Made by a program: the position numbers and the translations under genes
Shown: piece after piece, positions 52,051-60,325 of the stretch
How the letters are laid out: every line of letters starts with the position of its first letter
Numbering within the stretch: position 1 is the first letter of the stretch
Assembly (NCBI RefSeq): GCF_040545425.1
Contig: NZ_JBEPLW010000010.1
Direction: 5' to 3' (one strand)
DNA length: 64,000 nt
From: Bhargavaea ullalensis
GTDB taxonomy: Bacteria > Bacillota > Bacilli > Bacillales_A > Planococcaceae
Notes under the pieces: model-generated
Told to the model about the DNA's origin: nothing
The model's input: only the letters and a program-made list of their open reading frames with translations
Database searches by the model: none

Positions 52051-52774
52051 ATTTTTCCGGCTGGAACGGCTGCCGGGAAGGGACGCTGACGGCCGTTTTT
52101 TCCGGATAGCGCAAAGCGGTCAATTTGCCGCCGAACACGCAGCCGGTGTCGATGTTGACGGTATTGTTCACAAACCGGCAATCCCTCACCGGCGTATGGC
52201 CGTAGACGATGAAAGCTTCGCCGTGATACTGTTTCGCCCAGTCTCGTCTGACAGGCCGTCCGTCCGGAAGCGTCTCGCCCGTCGTGTCCCCGTACAGAAC
52301 AAAACTTTTAAGCCGGCTGCCGCTCGTGCGGCCGATGAGATCCCGGGAAATCCCGGCATGCGCGATGATGAGTTTCCCGCCGTCGAGCTGCCGGTAAAGC
52401 GGGAGCGACTCGTATAGCCGGATAAACCGGCGGCGGATATGCTCCCGCTCTTTTCCCGGCAGCCCATCCAGTTCTGCGACCGTCGTCTCCAGCCCGTGCT
52501 TGAGCTGGACGTTATTGCCCAGCATATAACGGTATAATTTATTGCAGTGATTTCCCGGGGAATAGATGAGTTCTCCTGCGTCTTGAAGGGTGAACAGGAA
52601 TTTCATCATTTCGACAGATTTCGGACCCCGGTCTGTGACATCACCGACAAACGCCGGCTTCCGGCCGTCGGGATGAGCGGGCCGGCCGTTTTCCATCCGG
52701 TAACCGAGTTTGCCGAACAGTTCCATGAACTCGTCAAAACACCCGTGGACGTCTCCAAAAATATCAACTTTCAT
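52031..52774 (-). CDS. prpE: Diadenosine tetraphosphatase PrpE
   Basis: PPP-family metallophosphoesterase that cleaves bis(5'-nucleosyl) tetraphosphates and, in B. subtilis, inhibits spore germination. The 247 residues carry the metal motifs GDVHGC, GDVTDRGP and GNHCNK at the right spacing, and HAGIS further on. ATG 52774 is preferred over GTG 52783 because GGAG is then 8 bases ahead. It converges on the pseudouridine synthase gene. Confidence 0.88.
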   Translation of the reverse strand: MKVDIFGDVHGCFDEFMELFGKLGYRMENGRPAHPDGRKPAFVGDVTDRGPKSVEMMKFLFTLQDAGELIYSPGNHCNKLYRYMLGNNVQLKHGLETTVAELDGLPGKEREHIRRRFIRLYESLPLYRQLDGGKLIIAHAGISRDLIGRTSGSRLKSFVLYGDTTGETLPDGRPVRRDWAKQYHGEAFIVYGHTPVRDCRFVNNTVNIDTGCVFGGKLTALRYPEKTAVSVPSRQPFQPEKFSEFPD

Positions 52775-52891
52775 TTTCATCACTCCATTCCCGGCAGATC
52801 GTACTTATCAGTGTACCCTTTGAAGGCCGGGTTCAACATCATCCCCGCTGCATCCCGGATGCGCGGGACCAAGCGGAAGGAGGGGACCGGC

Positions 52892-54265
52892 ATGCCGGAA
52901 CTGCTCAATGAACAAGATGAACAACATATCGATGAAGAACTTGTAACCCGTTTTTTGGAAGAGGAAAAACCGGAGTTGTTCAGGGAGGAATTCCTTGCCG
53001 GACACCCGTATGACCAGGCCAAGTACTATGAGAAGGCCGGTCCGGACCTCCGCGAGAAAATGTATCAATTCCTGTCCCCGTCGGAGCTGGCCGAGATCTT
53101 TGAAGTCTCGGAGATTCCCGACGAGGAGTTCGACGGTTATCTGGAAGAGATGGACACGAGATATGCAGCCCAGATGCTCGCCCAGATGTACGCCGACAAC
53201 GCAGTCGACGTCCTAAACGAACTGGACAAGTCCAAGGCGCTCACTTATCTGACGCTGATGGAGGACGAAGACGCCCGGGAGATCAAGGACCTGCTTCATT
53301 ACGAAGAATATACGGCCGGTTCGATCATGACGACGGAATACGTCACGATCCCCAAAAACTCGACGGTGCGCTCGGCGATGGCCATCCTGCGCAACGCGGC
53401 ACCCGAAGCGGAGACGATCTACTACATATTCGTGACGGATGACCACAACCATCTGGCCGGCGTCGTTTCCCTCCGGGACATCATCATTGCGGACGAAAAC
53501 TCGATCATCGGCGACATCATGAACGAACGGGTGGTGAGCGTGCTGGTGAGCGCGGACCAGGAGGAAGTCGCCAGGACGATGAAGGACTATGATTTTCTCG
53601 CCATTCCGGTCGTCGACTTCCAGCAGCACCTGCTCGGCATCATCACGGTCGATGACATCATGGACGTCATCGAAGAAGAAGCATCGGACGACTATTCCAA
53701 GCTTGCGGGTGTTTCGGATATGGATACGCTTGACCGCAGTCCGCTGTCCGCGGCGAAAAAACGGCTGCCATGGCTCATTCTCCTGACGTTCCTCGGGATG
53801 GTGACCGCCAATCTGATGGGTCACTTTGAAAAGACGCTTGATCAGGTGGCGCTGCTGGCCGTGTTCATCCCACTCATCGCGGGCATGGCGGGAAACAGCG
53901 GCACCCAGTCGCTCGCAGTCGCCGTCCGGGGGATTGCAACAGGAGACATCGAAGAAGAAAGCAAGATGAAGCTCCTCATCCGGGAAGCGGGGACCGGCCT
54001 GATCACGGGCAGTGTGTGCGGCGTGTTCGTATTCGGGCTCGTGTTCCTCTGGAAGCATGAGGCGATCCTCGGCATGCTCGTCGGGGCGGCGATCCTCGGG
54101 TCGATTTTTGTGGCGACGGTAGCGGGTTCATTCATCCCTCTGCTCATGCACCGGATCAAGATCGACCCGGCCGTCGCTTCGGGGCCATTCATCACGACTT
54201 TGAATGACATTATCAGCATTTTGATTTACCTCGGCCTCGCCACGCTGTTCCTTTCCCAGCTGTAG
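52892..54265 (+). CDS. mgtE: Magnesium transporter MgtE
   Basis: The 457 residues show the three MgtE parts. These are an N-terminal superhelical domain (DQAKYYEKAGPDLREKMYQFL), a CBS pair (YTAGSIMTTEYVTIPKNSTV to VVDFQQHLLGIITVDDIMDV), and a C-terminal channel of five helices with the pore motif AGMAGNSGTQSLAVAVRG. AAGGAGGGG lies ahead of ATG 52892. No M-box riboswitch fits in the 117-base space upstream. It is not part of this locus in B. subtilis. Confidence 0.93.
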   Translation: MPELLNEQDEQHIDEELVTRFLEEEKPELFREEFLAGHPYDQAKYYEKAGPDLREKMYQFLSPSELAEIFEVSEIPDEEFDGYLEEMDTRYAAQMLAQMYADNAVDVLNELDKSKALTYLTLMEDEDAREIKDLLHYEEYTAGSIMTTEYVTIPKNSTVRSAMAILRNAAPEAETIYYIFVTDDHNHLAGVVSLRDIIIADENSIIGDIMNERVVSVLVSADQEEVARTMKDYDFLAIPVVDFQQHLLGIITVDDIMDVIEEEASDDYSKLAGVSDMDTLDRSPLSAAKKRLPWLILLTFLGMVTANLMGHFEKTLDQVALLAVFIPLIAGMAGNSGTQSLAVAVRGIATGDIEEESKMKLLIREAGTGLITGSVCGVFVFGLVFLWKHEAILGMLVGAAILGSIFVATVAGSFIPLLMHRIKIDPAVASGPFITTLNDIISILIYLGLATLFLSQL

Positions 54266-54323
54266 AAGTGCAGGTGGCCGTTTTGCGGTGATGCGCATAC
54301 GATGGGGAAAAAGGATGTGGGCA

Positions 54324-54764
54324 ATGAAAACCCGGGAAGCGGGACCGATGCTGTTTGTTGATTCGCCGCCGATTCATTTTATCTCCGAGCCGGTATACTC
54401 GAAGGTTTGGCACGGAGCGGAGGAAGAAGTGGAGGAGCCGCAGGCGGAGGGTCTTCCGGTTAAAGCGGATGCGGTCGATGGGAAACTGGACGAAAGCACG
54501 TCCGTTTATACATTGCCGGGAAGGGCGGAAGAAACCGAAAAAATCCTGGCGCAGCTCCGATTCCTCACCCGGCCGTTCCAGCGTCAGGCTTACCGGCCGA
54601 TCCAGTTCCGCCTGAAGGGCGGCGGTGCCGTCACGGGTGACATTGAGCGGATGGAAGACGGGAAGATCCACATCCGCAACGCGGTGGAAGAAGGCGACGT
54701 CAGAGAAATTCCGATCAAAGAACTGGAAGCCATCTGGTGGAAGGGAAAGCCGTTCCCGAGGTGA
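54324..54764 (+). CDS. CotO-like spore coat protein
   Basis: The 146-residue protein has no membrane segment. It contains PMLFVDSPPIHFISEPVYS near its start, an acidic region, and a C-terminal domain (RFLTRPFQRQAYRPIQFRL to IRNAVEEGDVREIPIKELEAIWW). The C-terminal pattern and the neighbouring cotY/Z gene suggest the CotO/YjbX morphogenetic coat protein, but the family identity is inferred mainly from context. AAGGATG precedes ATG 54324. Confidence 0.55.
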   Translation: MKTREAGPMLFVDSPPIHFISEPVYSKVWHGAEEEVEEPQAEGLPVKADAVDGKLDESTSVYTLPGRAEETEKILAQLRFLTRPFQRQAYRPIQFRLKGGGAVTGDIERMEDGKIHIRNAVEEGDVREIPIKELEAIWWKGKPFPR

Positions 54765-54783
54765 TCCGGGAATAAGTTAAAAT

Positions 54784-54829
54784 AAAAGCGGGGCAGCAGC
54801 CGGCAAAACCGGTGCTGCCCCGCTTTTAT
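54784..54829. terminator. Bidirectional terminator between convergent coat genes
   Basis: AAAAGCGGGGCAGCA and TGCTGCCCCGCTTTT pair exactly around GCCGGCAAAACCGG. A second small hairpin CGCCCGGCAGTGCCGGGCG lies at about 54860-54880. Confidence 0.85.
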
Positions 54830-54901
54830 TGTCTTTAAATATGGGGACAATGAAGAACCGCCCGGCAGTGCCGGGCGGCAGGACACCGCACGAACGGGCG
54901 G

Positions 54902-55369
54902 TCAGTCGCACAAGTCGAGGAAGCAGTCGGCGACACATTGTACGCCGCAGAAGCAGCTGATATCTACGGTGACACAAATGTCGGTTGCTTCGAAGCAGCA
55001 CATGGTCGTCGTGCTCGCTGCGCCTTTGCGAAGCGCACGAAGCGTAACACAGCAGCCGTCATCCATAATATCTTCGATACGGAAGAAGCAGAACTCCTCA
55101 TACGTGCTGGATGTGCAGGTCAAGTCTTTCACCTTGAACGGACAACCGTCTTTGGTGAGGAGCACGATGACCCGGGTGTCGATTGGTGTACGGCGAGCCG
55201 GGTTCACAAGGCTACCGAGCGGCTCGAGGAAACAGCTCGTTGCGCAAGTTGCACATTCCTCTGCACCGGCATCCTGGATGTCCTTGATGACACGGATGAC
55301 ATCACACAGGCAGTTCTGGTCGAAGGAAGAAGATCCGGAGACGAAATCTTTTCGTCCGCAACAGCCCAT
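54902..55369 (-). CDS. CotY/CotZ-family spore coat protein
   Basis: The 155-residue Cys-rich protein (about twenty Cys, including MGCCGRKD, CATCATSCF, SCFCGVQC) fits the CotY/CotZ and exosporium ExsY family. These cross-link into the outermost spore layers. GAGGAGG precedes its start. CotY and CotZ cannot be told apart here. Confidence 0.88.
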   Translation of the reverse strand: MGCCGRKDFVSGSSSFDQNCLCDVIRVIKDIQDAGAEECATCATSCFLEPLGSLVNPARRTPIDTRVIVLLTKDGCPFKVKDLTCTSSTYEEFCFFRIEDIMDDGCCVTLRALRKGAASTTTMCCFEATDICVTVDISCFCGVQCVADCFLDLCD

Positions 55370-55549
55370 TTTTCTACACCTCCTCCCCTTTTAGCTCTCT
55401 CTACTCTATGCACGGCATGAATCTGCGGCCGGGCGAGCGTCCAATCTCTTAAAGGACCGGCTGCAGTCTGTACTGGCCAACACAATGGAATTGATTGCAT
55501 ACCGGCCGCGGCGGACGGTCATACTGAGGGGAAAACGGGAGGTGGCGTC

Positions 55550-55951
55550 TTGAAGAAGTTGCTGGGAGCCGCCGGCATCGCCGTGATCCTTTCGGGGTGC
55601 GGCCAGGGTGCGGCAGACATCCGGGTGGCGGGCGAGCCGGAGCAGGAAGACGAGCGGCGCGCTGAACAGGTGTTGCACGGGGAAGACCGCATCTCCTCTG
55701 CGATTGCCGTGTTTGTGGAAGAAGATCTGCTCATCGGGGTGGACGTCAAGCCGTTCAGCCGGTTCAACAAAACGAAGATCGAGGAGAAGCTGAAGAAGAA
55801 GCTGGAAAAAGAGTTTCCCGAACGGACAGTGACCTTGTCCGGCGACCGGAAAATTTATTGGGAAACCGACAAGCTTGATGAGTTGAAAGACAAAAAGAAA
55901 CTCCACGACAAAGTGGAGACGATCAAATCCCTTTCAAAGGAAGAGACCTGA
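55550..55951 (+). CDS. YhcN/YlaJ-family sporulation lipoprotein
   Basis: The 133 residues start at TTG 55550 behind GGGAGGTGG and have a lipobox LSGC (Cys17). The YhcN/YlaJ domain includes the pattern ISSAIAVFVEEDLLIGVDVKPFSRF, and a long Lys-rich helix ends the protein. Family members are forespore lipoproteins linked to germination. The stop overlaps the spoVAC ATG by one base, so it heads a spoVA-type operon. Confidence 0.82.
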   Translation: MKKLLGAAGIAVILSGCGQGAADIRVAGEPEQEDERRAEQVLHGEDRISSAIAVFVEEDLLIGVDVKPFSRFNKTKIEEKLKKKLEKEFPERTVTLSGDRKIYWETDKLDELKDKKKLHDKVETIKSLSKEET

Positions 55952-56406
55952 TGGATCAGAAAACATACACGCAGCTGGAACAGAAAATGACACCGAAAGT
56001 GCCGCTGGCCGGAAATTTGATCCGGGCCTTCCTCGTGGGCGGTTTGATCTGTGCGATCGGCCAGGCCATCATGTACTTTTATATGTATTTCTTTGACTTC
56101 ACCGAAAAGACCGCAGGAAATCCGACCGTGGCGACACTCATCTTCATCGCCATGCTGCTGACCGGCTTCGGAAAATACAAGAAAATCGCACAGTTTGCAG
56201 GCGCCGGATCCGCCGTACCCGTGACGGGTTTCGGGAATGCGATGATTTCCGCTGCCATTGAACATCGGACGGAGGGGTATGTGCTCGGTGTCGGCGGGAA
56301 CATGTTCAAGCTGGCCGGATCGGTCATTGTGTTCGGCGTCTTTTCCGCATTTGTCGTTGCCCTCATCAAAACGATTCTCGTGAAGCTCGGGGTGATCGGA
56401 TGGTAG
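55951..56406 (+). CDS. spoVAC: Stage V sporulation protein AC
   Basis: The 151-residue inner-spore-membrane protein belongs to the SpoVA channel, which moves dipicolinic acid. It has four helices and the signature PVTGFGNAMISAAIEHRTEG. SpoVAC is the mechanosensitive member in B. subtilis. It starts at the last base of the lipoprotein gene and overlaps spoVAD by seven bases. Confidence 0.93.
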   Translation: MDQKTYTQLEQKMTPKVPLAGNLIRAFLVGGLICAIGQAIMYFYMYFFDFTEKTAGNPTVATLIFIAMLLTGFGKYKKIAQFAGAGSAVPVTGFGNAMISAAIEHRTEGYVLGVGGNMFKLAGSVIVFGVFSAFVVALIKTILVKLGVIGW

Positions 56407-57422
56407 CCAGGGGAATCCTCAACTTTCCAAGCAGGCCCTCGATCCGCGCAGCAGCCGTGGCGGCGGGACCGCTCGAAAAAAAGAAAAGCATATTCGGTCC
56501 GCTGTTTGACAAGCTCCATGACTCGGAGTTGTGCGGGGAAGACACGAATGAAAAAGCGCACAGCCGGCTGATCGAGGACGCCTGCGGGCTGGCACTTGAA
56601 AAAGCGGGCGCCATGCCGGCGGATGCGGACTTTCTCCTCTGCGGAGATCTCGTCAATGAAATGACACCGTCGAACTTTGCAGCGGCGAATCTGCATCTTC
56701 CGTACATCGGGCTCTTTTCCGCCTGTGCCACATCCGTCTCATCGCTTGCGGTGGCCGCTCTTTTGACGGAATCAGGAGCGTCGAGACTTGCGCTGGCCGG
56801 CTCTGCCAGCCACCACAATTCAATCGAGCGCCAGTTCCGCTATCCGATCGAGTACGGATTCCAGAAAGGGCCGACTGCCCAGTGGACGGTGACGGCGGCG
56901 GGGTTTGCGGCCGTCACGCAAAACGAGCCGGGCTATCCGGAAATTCGCCGTGCGACAATCGGCCGGTCGGTCGACTACGGGCTGACCGATCCGCTTAACA
57001 TGGGCGCCGCCATGGCACCGGCGGCGTTTGATACGCTGAGCCGCCATCTTTTCGGCACAAACAGTGTCCCCGGCGACTACGACGCCATCATCACCGGCGA
57101 TCTCGGGTCCGTCGGGTCGTCGCTGTTCCGGCAGATGGCAAAGGAAGAAGGGCTTGAAGTGAGGCGGTCCAAATGGCGGGATGCCGGTGAAGAATTTTAC
57201 GGCGACGACCCTTCATTCTTTGCGGGGGCGAGCGGAGCGGGCTGCTCGGCAGCGGTTTATTTTTCGGATGTGTTCCAAAAGATGTTGGCCGGGGAATACA
57301 GGCGGGTGCTGCTCATCGCAACGGGCGCCCTGCTGTCCCCGCTTTCATTCCAGCAGGGCGAATCCATTCCGTGCACCGCCCACGCGGTGGAACTTTCAAT
57401 GAGCGGAGGGGGACAGTCATGA
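56400..57422 (+). CDS. spoVAD: Stage V sporulation protein AD
   Basis: The 340-residue thiolase-fold protein binds dipicolinic acid on the outer face of the inner spore membrane. SpoVAD features visible include EKAHSRLIEDACGLALEKAGA, SACATSVSSLAVAAL and DYDAIITGDLGSVG. Length matches the family. Both ends overlap their neighbours, so the operon is translated as a unit. Confidence 0.93.
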   Translation: MVARGILNFPSRPSIRAAAVAAGPLEKKKSIFGPLFDKLHDSELCGEDTNEKAHSRLIEDACGLALEKAGAMPADADFLLCGDLVNEMTPSNFAAANLHLPYIGLFSACATSVSSLAVAALLTESGASRLALAGSASHHNSIERQFRYPIEYGFQKGPTAQWTVTAAGFAAVTQNEPGYPEIRRATIGRSVDYGLTDPLNMGAAMAPAAFDTLSRHLFGTNSVPGDYDAIITGDLGSVGSSLFRQMAKEEGLEVRRSKWRDAGEEFYGDDPSFFAGASGAGCSAAVYFSDVFQKMLAGEYRRVLLIATGALLSPLSFQQGESIPCTAHAVELSMSGGGQS

Positions 57423-57781
57423 TTATGTCTTTCATCGTGGCCTTCGTCGTCGGCGGTCTCATCTGCGTGGTCGGCCAGCTCCTGTTTGACGTGGCCAATC
57501 TGACGCCGGGACACACGCTCAGCCTGCTCGTGGTGGTGGGGGCTGTGCTTGACGGTTTCGGTCTCTATGAACCGCTGATTGACTTTGCGGGCGCGGGCGC
57601 CACCGTGCCGATCACCTCATTCGGCAACTCCCTCGTGCACGGCGCACTTCAGGAAGCGGAAAGACACGGTCTGATCGGAGTCATCACGGGCATCTTCGAA
57701 GTGACGAGCTCAGGCATCAGCGCCGCCATTCTGTTCGGCTTTATCGCATCCCTCGTTTTCCGGTCGAAGGGACGCCCTTAA
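57419..57781 (+). CDS. spoVAEB: Stage V sporulation protein AE (SpoVAEb type)
   Basis: The 120-residue protein with about four helices shares with SpoVAC the motif PITSFGNSLVHGALQEAERHG. ATG 57419 follows CGGAGGGGG and overlaps the spoVAD stop by four bases. Together with the YhcN-type lipoprotein, spoVAC and spoVAD it makes a short operon lacking spoVAA, spoVAB and spoVAF, as seen in the mobile spoVA2mob-type operons (memory of that family). Confidence 0.9.
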   Translation: MIMSFIVAFVVGGLICVVGQLLFDVANLTPGHTLSLLVVVGAVLDGFGLYEPLIDFAGAGATVPITSFGNSLVHGALQEAERHGLIGVITGIFEVTSSGISAAILFGFIASLVFRSKGRP

Positions 57782-57788
57782 ACCAATA

Positions 57789-57827
57789 AAAACCAGCGGC
57801 CGATTTATGAGGGCCGCTGGTTTTTGC
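57789..57827 (+). terminator. Terminator after the spoVA-type operon
   Basis: AAACCAGCGGCC pairs with GGCCGCTGGTTT around GATTTATGA, then TTTTGC. Confidence 0.85.
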
Positions 57828-57944
57828 ATGAAAGGTCACTGAATTCTCACATAGGGGTCCGCTCAATTCCGCAACCGGGCGAATGACCAAACCCGTTTGT
57901 TTCTGCCCGCATACACTGTACGGAACAGGAAAGGAGGGAATGCT

Positions 57945-58127
57945 ATGTTTGGCTACGGTTGCGGCGGCGGCGGCTTTGGCGGCGGCGGTTTCGGAGGCGG
58001 CGGCTGGGGTTGCGGCGGTCACGGTGGTGGCGGCTACGGCGGGCGCTATGGAGGTTCCATGTTCGTCCTGATCGTCATCCTGTTCATCCTGCTCATCATT
58101 GTCGGTAAGAGTTATACCAATTGCTAA
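57945..58127 (+). CDS. Gly-rich YjcZ-type sporulation micropeptide
   Basis: The 60-residue peptide is made of Gly-rich blocks (GCGGGGFGGGGFGGGGWGCG), then one membrane helix (MFVLIVILFILLIIVGKSY) of the YjcZ/SscA type that is common among coat-associated peptides. The AAGGAGG ribosome site is 7 bases ahead of ATG 57945. The Gly-rich head is longer than usual for this helix family. It lies 12 bases ahead of spoVIF, so the two are probably expressed together late in sporulation. Confidence 0.8.
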   Translation: MFGYGCGGGGFGGGGFGGGGWGCGGHGGGGYGGRYGGSMFVLIVILFILLIIVGKSYTNC

Positions 58128-58139
58128 GGAGGAAACAGG

Positions 58140-58397
58140 ATGAACGAGTCGCTTTTCCGGAAAATCGAAAATAAGACCGGTGTGGCGATGGATGAACTGT
58201 TCGCACTTGCCAATGCAATCCAGCATGCCAACTTCCAGGATGAGCGGCAAGTGAGAAAAATCATCCGAAAGGTCGGCAGGCTGGCGAAGAAAGACGTTTC
58301 CAAACAGCTTGAGGACCAGATTGCCGAGTCGATCCTGAAAAGCGGGAACTCCTTGAATGTCGGAGATATCCAGCGCATGATCGATAAAAACAGCTAA
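58140..58397 (+). CDS. spoVIF: Stage VI sporulation protein F
   Basis: The 85-residue helical protein is needed for coat assembly in B. subtilis (YjcC). It matches the family with FRKIENKTGVAMDELFALANAIQ near the start and VRKIIRKVGRLAKKDVSKQLE. GAGGAAAC precedes the start. It is followed by a terminator. Confidence 0.88.
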   Translation: MNESLFRKIENKTGVAMDELFALANAIQHANFQDERQVRKIIRKVGRLAKKDVSKQLEDQIAESILKSGNSLNVGDIQRMIDKNS

Positions 58398-58401
58398 CAA
58401 A

Positions 58402-58438
58402 AAATCCGCGCGGGACATCGGGTCCCGGCGGATTTTTT
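58402..58438 (+). terminator. Terminator after spoVIF
   Basis: AATCCGCGCGGGAC and GTCCCGGCGGATT pair with a small bulge, followed by TTTTTT. It also separates the convergent yjcF gene. Confidence 0.8.
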
Positions 58439-58444
58439 CATTGG

Positions 58445-58918
58445 TCATAGCTGTTCATCTGTCGCGGCATGGGCCGACTGTTCCGCAGGCTCAAGGGATT
58501 TCTCCATTGCCCGGTGGGGGATGCCGGCGTCCAGGAATTCCGGTGAAGTGACCGTATAGCCGATCTTCTTGTAAAATTCCTGGGCATGCGACTGGGCGTT
58601 CAGCCGGATCTTGCTGAGTCCGACGCCGCGAGCATGGTCTTCCAGCATGACCATCATCCGCTGGCCGAGCCGCTTGCCGCGGTATTCGGGCAGGACGCAG
58701 ACGCGTTCCACCTTGCCGGTGCCTTCTCCGATGTCCCGGATGCGTCCGGCTGCAATCGGCTGCTCGCCGTCGTAGGCAATGAAGTGGACAGCCGTTTCGT
58801 CGCCCTCATCCAGCTCGATGTGGAGCGGAACTCCCTGCTCCTCGACGAAAACGGTGCGCCGGACGGCGAAGGCATCTTGCCGCTCTTTGTCGGTCGATGC
58901 CAGCTTCAGGCTGACCAA
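58445..58918 (-). CDS. yjcF: GNAT N-acetyltransferase, YjcF-like
   Basis: The 157 residues carry the acetyl-CoA site pattern VCVLPEYRGKRLGQRMM and the later FYKKIGY. The N-terminal FVEEQGVPLHIELDEGDE is typical of the YjcF/ElaA subgroup. The substrate is unknown. It begins three bases after the yjcG stop, in the order yjcH-yjcG-yjcF on the minus strand. Confidence 0.85.
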   Translation of the reverse strand: MVSLKLASTDKERQDAFAVRRTVFVEEQGVPLHIELDEGDETAVHFIAYDGEQPIAAGRIRDIGEGTGKVERVCVLPEYRGKRLGQRMMVMLEDHARGVGLSKIRLNAQSHAQEFYKKIGYTVTSPEFLDAGIPHRAMEKSLEPAEQSAHAATDEQL

Positions 58919-58921
58919 TGC

Positions 58922-59437
58922 TTACTGATCTCCCGAAAGAGTAAAGGTTTCATAGACGGTCCACATTCCGTTCTCGAGCTGGTAGAGAAGGTGGACGCGG
59001 TCGATCGTTTCGGTATGTTCCATCCCGGCCATTTTGATCTGGCCGATGACATCATCATGTTCGCCGGACGACATCTTCTGGGCGATCGTGATGTGCGGGA
59101 CATACTGATGGGGCTCTTCGTTCTTGATGAAGTCGAGCGACAGCGCTTCGCGGAGAGCGAGAATGTCTTCGTTCGGCTCAACTTTGTAATAGATCGCATT
59201 CGTGACCGGCGCGAAAGTGCTCACCTTCGTGACATTCAGCTCAAACGGCTTGTGCTTCGATGCGACTTCGAGCAGTTGGTCCGAAGCTTCTTTCATGGAC
59301 TGGCCCTCGATCTCGAACGGCCCGATGATCGTCATATGCGGCGGAATGAGCGCGTAGTGTGGATCATAGCGCTTCCGGTAGGCGTTGGCCTGATCTTGCA
59401 GTTCTTTTGATGGAAAAGCGACAATGCCGTATTTCAT
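58922..59437 (-). CDS. yjcG: 2H phosphoesterase family protein YjcG
   Basis: The 171 residues contain two HxT motifs, HMTIIGPF (near 34) and HITIAQK (near 116), the 2H fold of 2'-5' RNA ligase and cyclic phosphodiesterase relatives. GGGAGG lies ahead of the ATG; the longer frame upstream to 59560 lacks family similarity. Its biochemical role is unknown. Confidence 0.87.
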   Translation of the reverse strand: MKYGIVAFPSKELQDQANAYRKRYDPHYALIPPHMTIIGPFEIEGQSMKEASDQLLEVASKHKPFELNVTKVSTFAPVTNAIYYKVEPNEDILALREALSLDFIKNEEPHQYVPHITIAQKMSSGEHDDVIGQIKMAGMEHTETIDRVHLLYQLENGMWTVYETFTLSGDQ

Positions 59438-59490
59438 GCGATAACCTCCCAGTTGTGTTTTCACTTTTAAGAATATCAGAAAGCATCCGC

Positions 59491-60225
59491 TTAGTGTATA
59501 TGCGAGCCTCCGAAAGCGAACCGGACGGCGCGCTCCAGATCCCGCTGCCAATACTTCCAAGTGTGCTCACCGTTAAATTCTTCATAGAACGAGGAAAACC
59601 CTTTTTTCTCGATCAATTTCCTCAATTCGCGGTTCGGTGTGAGGAAATCCCGGGTGCCGTCAGCCGTCGTCTTCACCTCGGTTTCTCCCGTTCCGATCAC
59701 CTGGTAAATGTCGAAGCAGGACGGATCGGCGACCTGCTCAACCGCTTCCAGCACCTGGTCGTCGACAAACGGCGACTGGCAGACCGCCTTGCCGAAGATG
59801 TTCGGGTACTTGCAGGCGGCCATGAGCGAGACGGTCGCCGCCAGGGAGTCGCCGATGAGTGCCCGGCCGGCGCCGACCTGGTAAGTCGGGAAGGTCTCGT
59901 CAATGTACGGGACAAGTTCATGGGCAAGAAAGCGGATATAATCGGCCCTCCGGTCGCCGTCCGGGTGATACATCCGCCGGCGTTCGGCGACAGTTTTGTA
60001 CGGGATGCCGACGACGATCGTCCGGTCGATTTCTTCATTTTTCCGAAGCTGTTCCAGCAACCGGGTGATGCGGCCGAACTGGAAGTAATCTTTTCCGTCA
60101 GAAGCGATCAGGACGGAATATTTATAGAGCGGCGAATATTGCTCCGGCAGGTAGACGAGCAGTTCCATGTCCTCGCCGAGCGATTCGCTGTACAGGCTGA
60201 ATTCATTGATGCGTCCGTTTTTCAA
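59491..60225 (-). CDS. yjcH: YjcH-like esterase (enterochelin-esterase-like fold)
   Basis: The 244-residue alpha/beta hydrolase has VLIASDGKDYFQFGR, the nucleophile in ALIGDSLAATVS (GDSLA in place of GxSxG) and a C-terminal His in GEHTWKYW. A TTG start at 60225 is chosen because GAGGAGG lies about 7 bases ahead and no ATG fits. The product is the first of the minus-strand yjcHGF set known from B. subtilis. Confidence 0.82.
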   Translation of the reverse strand: MKNGRINEFSLYSESLGEDMELLVYLPEQYSPLYKYSVLIASDGKDYFQFGRITRLLEQLRKNEEIDRTIVVGIPYKTVAERRRMYHPDGDRRADYIRFLAHELVPYIDETFPTYQVGAGRALIGDSLAATVSLMAACKYPNIFGKAVCQSPFVDDQVLEAVEQVADPSCFDIYQVIGTGETEVKTTADGTRDFLTPNRELRKLIEKKGFSSFYEEFNGEHTWKYWQRDLERAVRFAFGGSHIH

Positions 60226-60325
60226 TCGGGGGCCTCCTCTGGGTGAAATGCTGTACACGCATTGTAGCATAACCGATACAATGGGTATAATGTGGGCAAC
60301 CGTCCACCAGGAAAGGGGAATGTTC

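Noticed and set aside
52775..52891. Magnesium riboswitch (M-box) ahead of mgtE
   Set aside because: Only 117 bases separate the prpE and mgtE starts; this is too short for an M-box plus expression platform and no conserved elements are visible.
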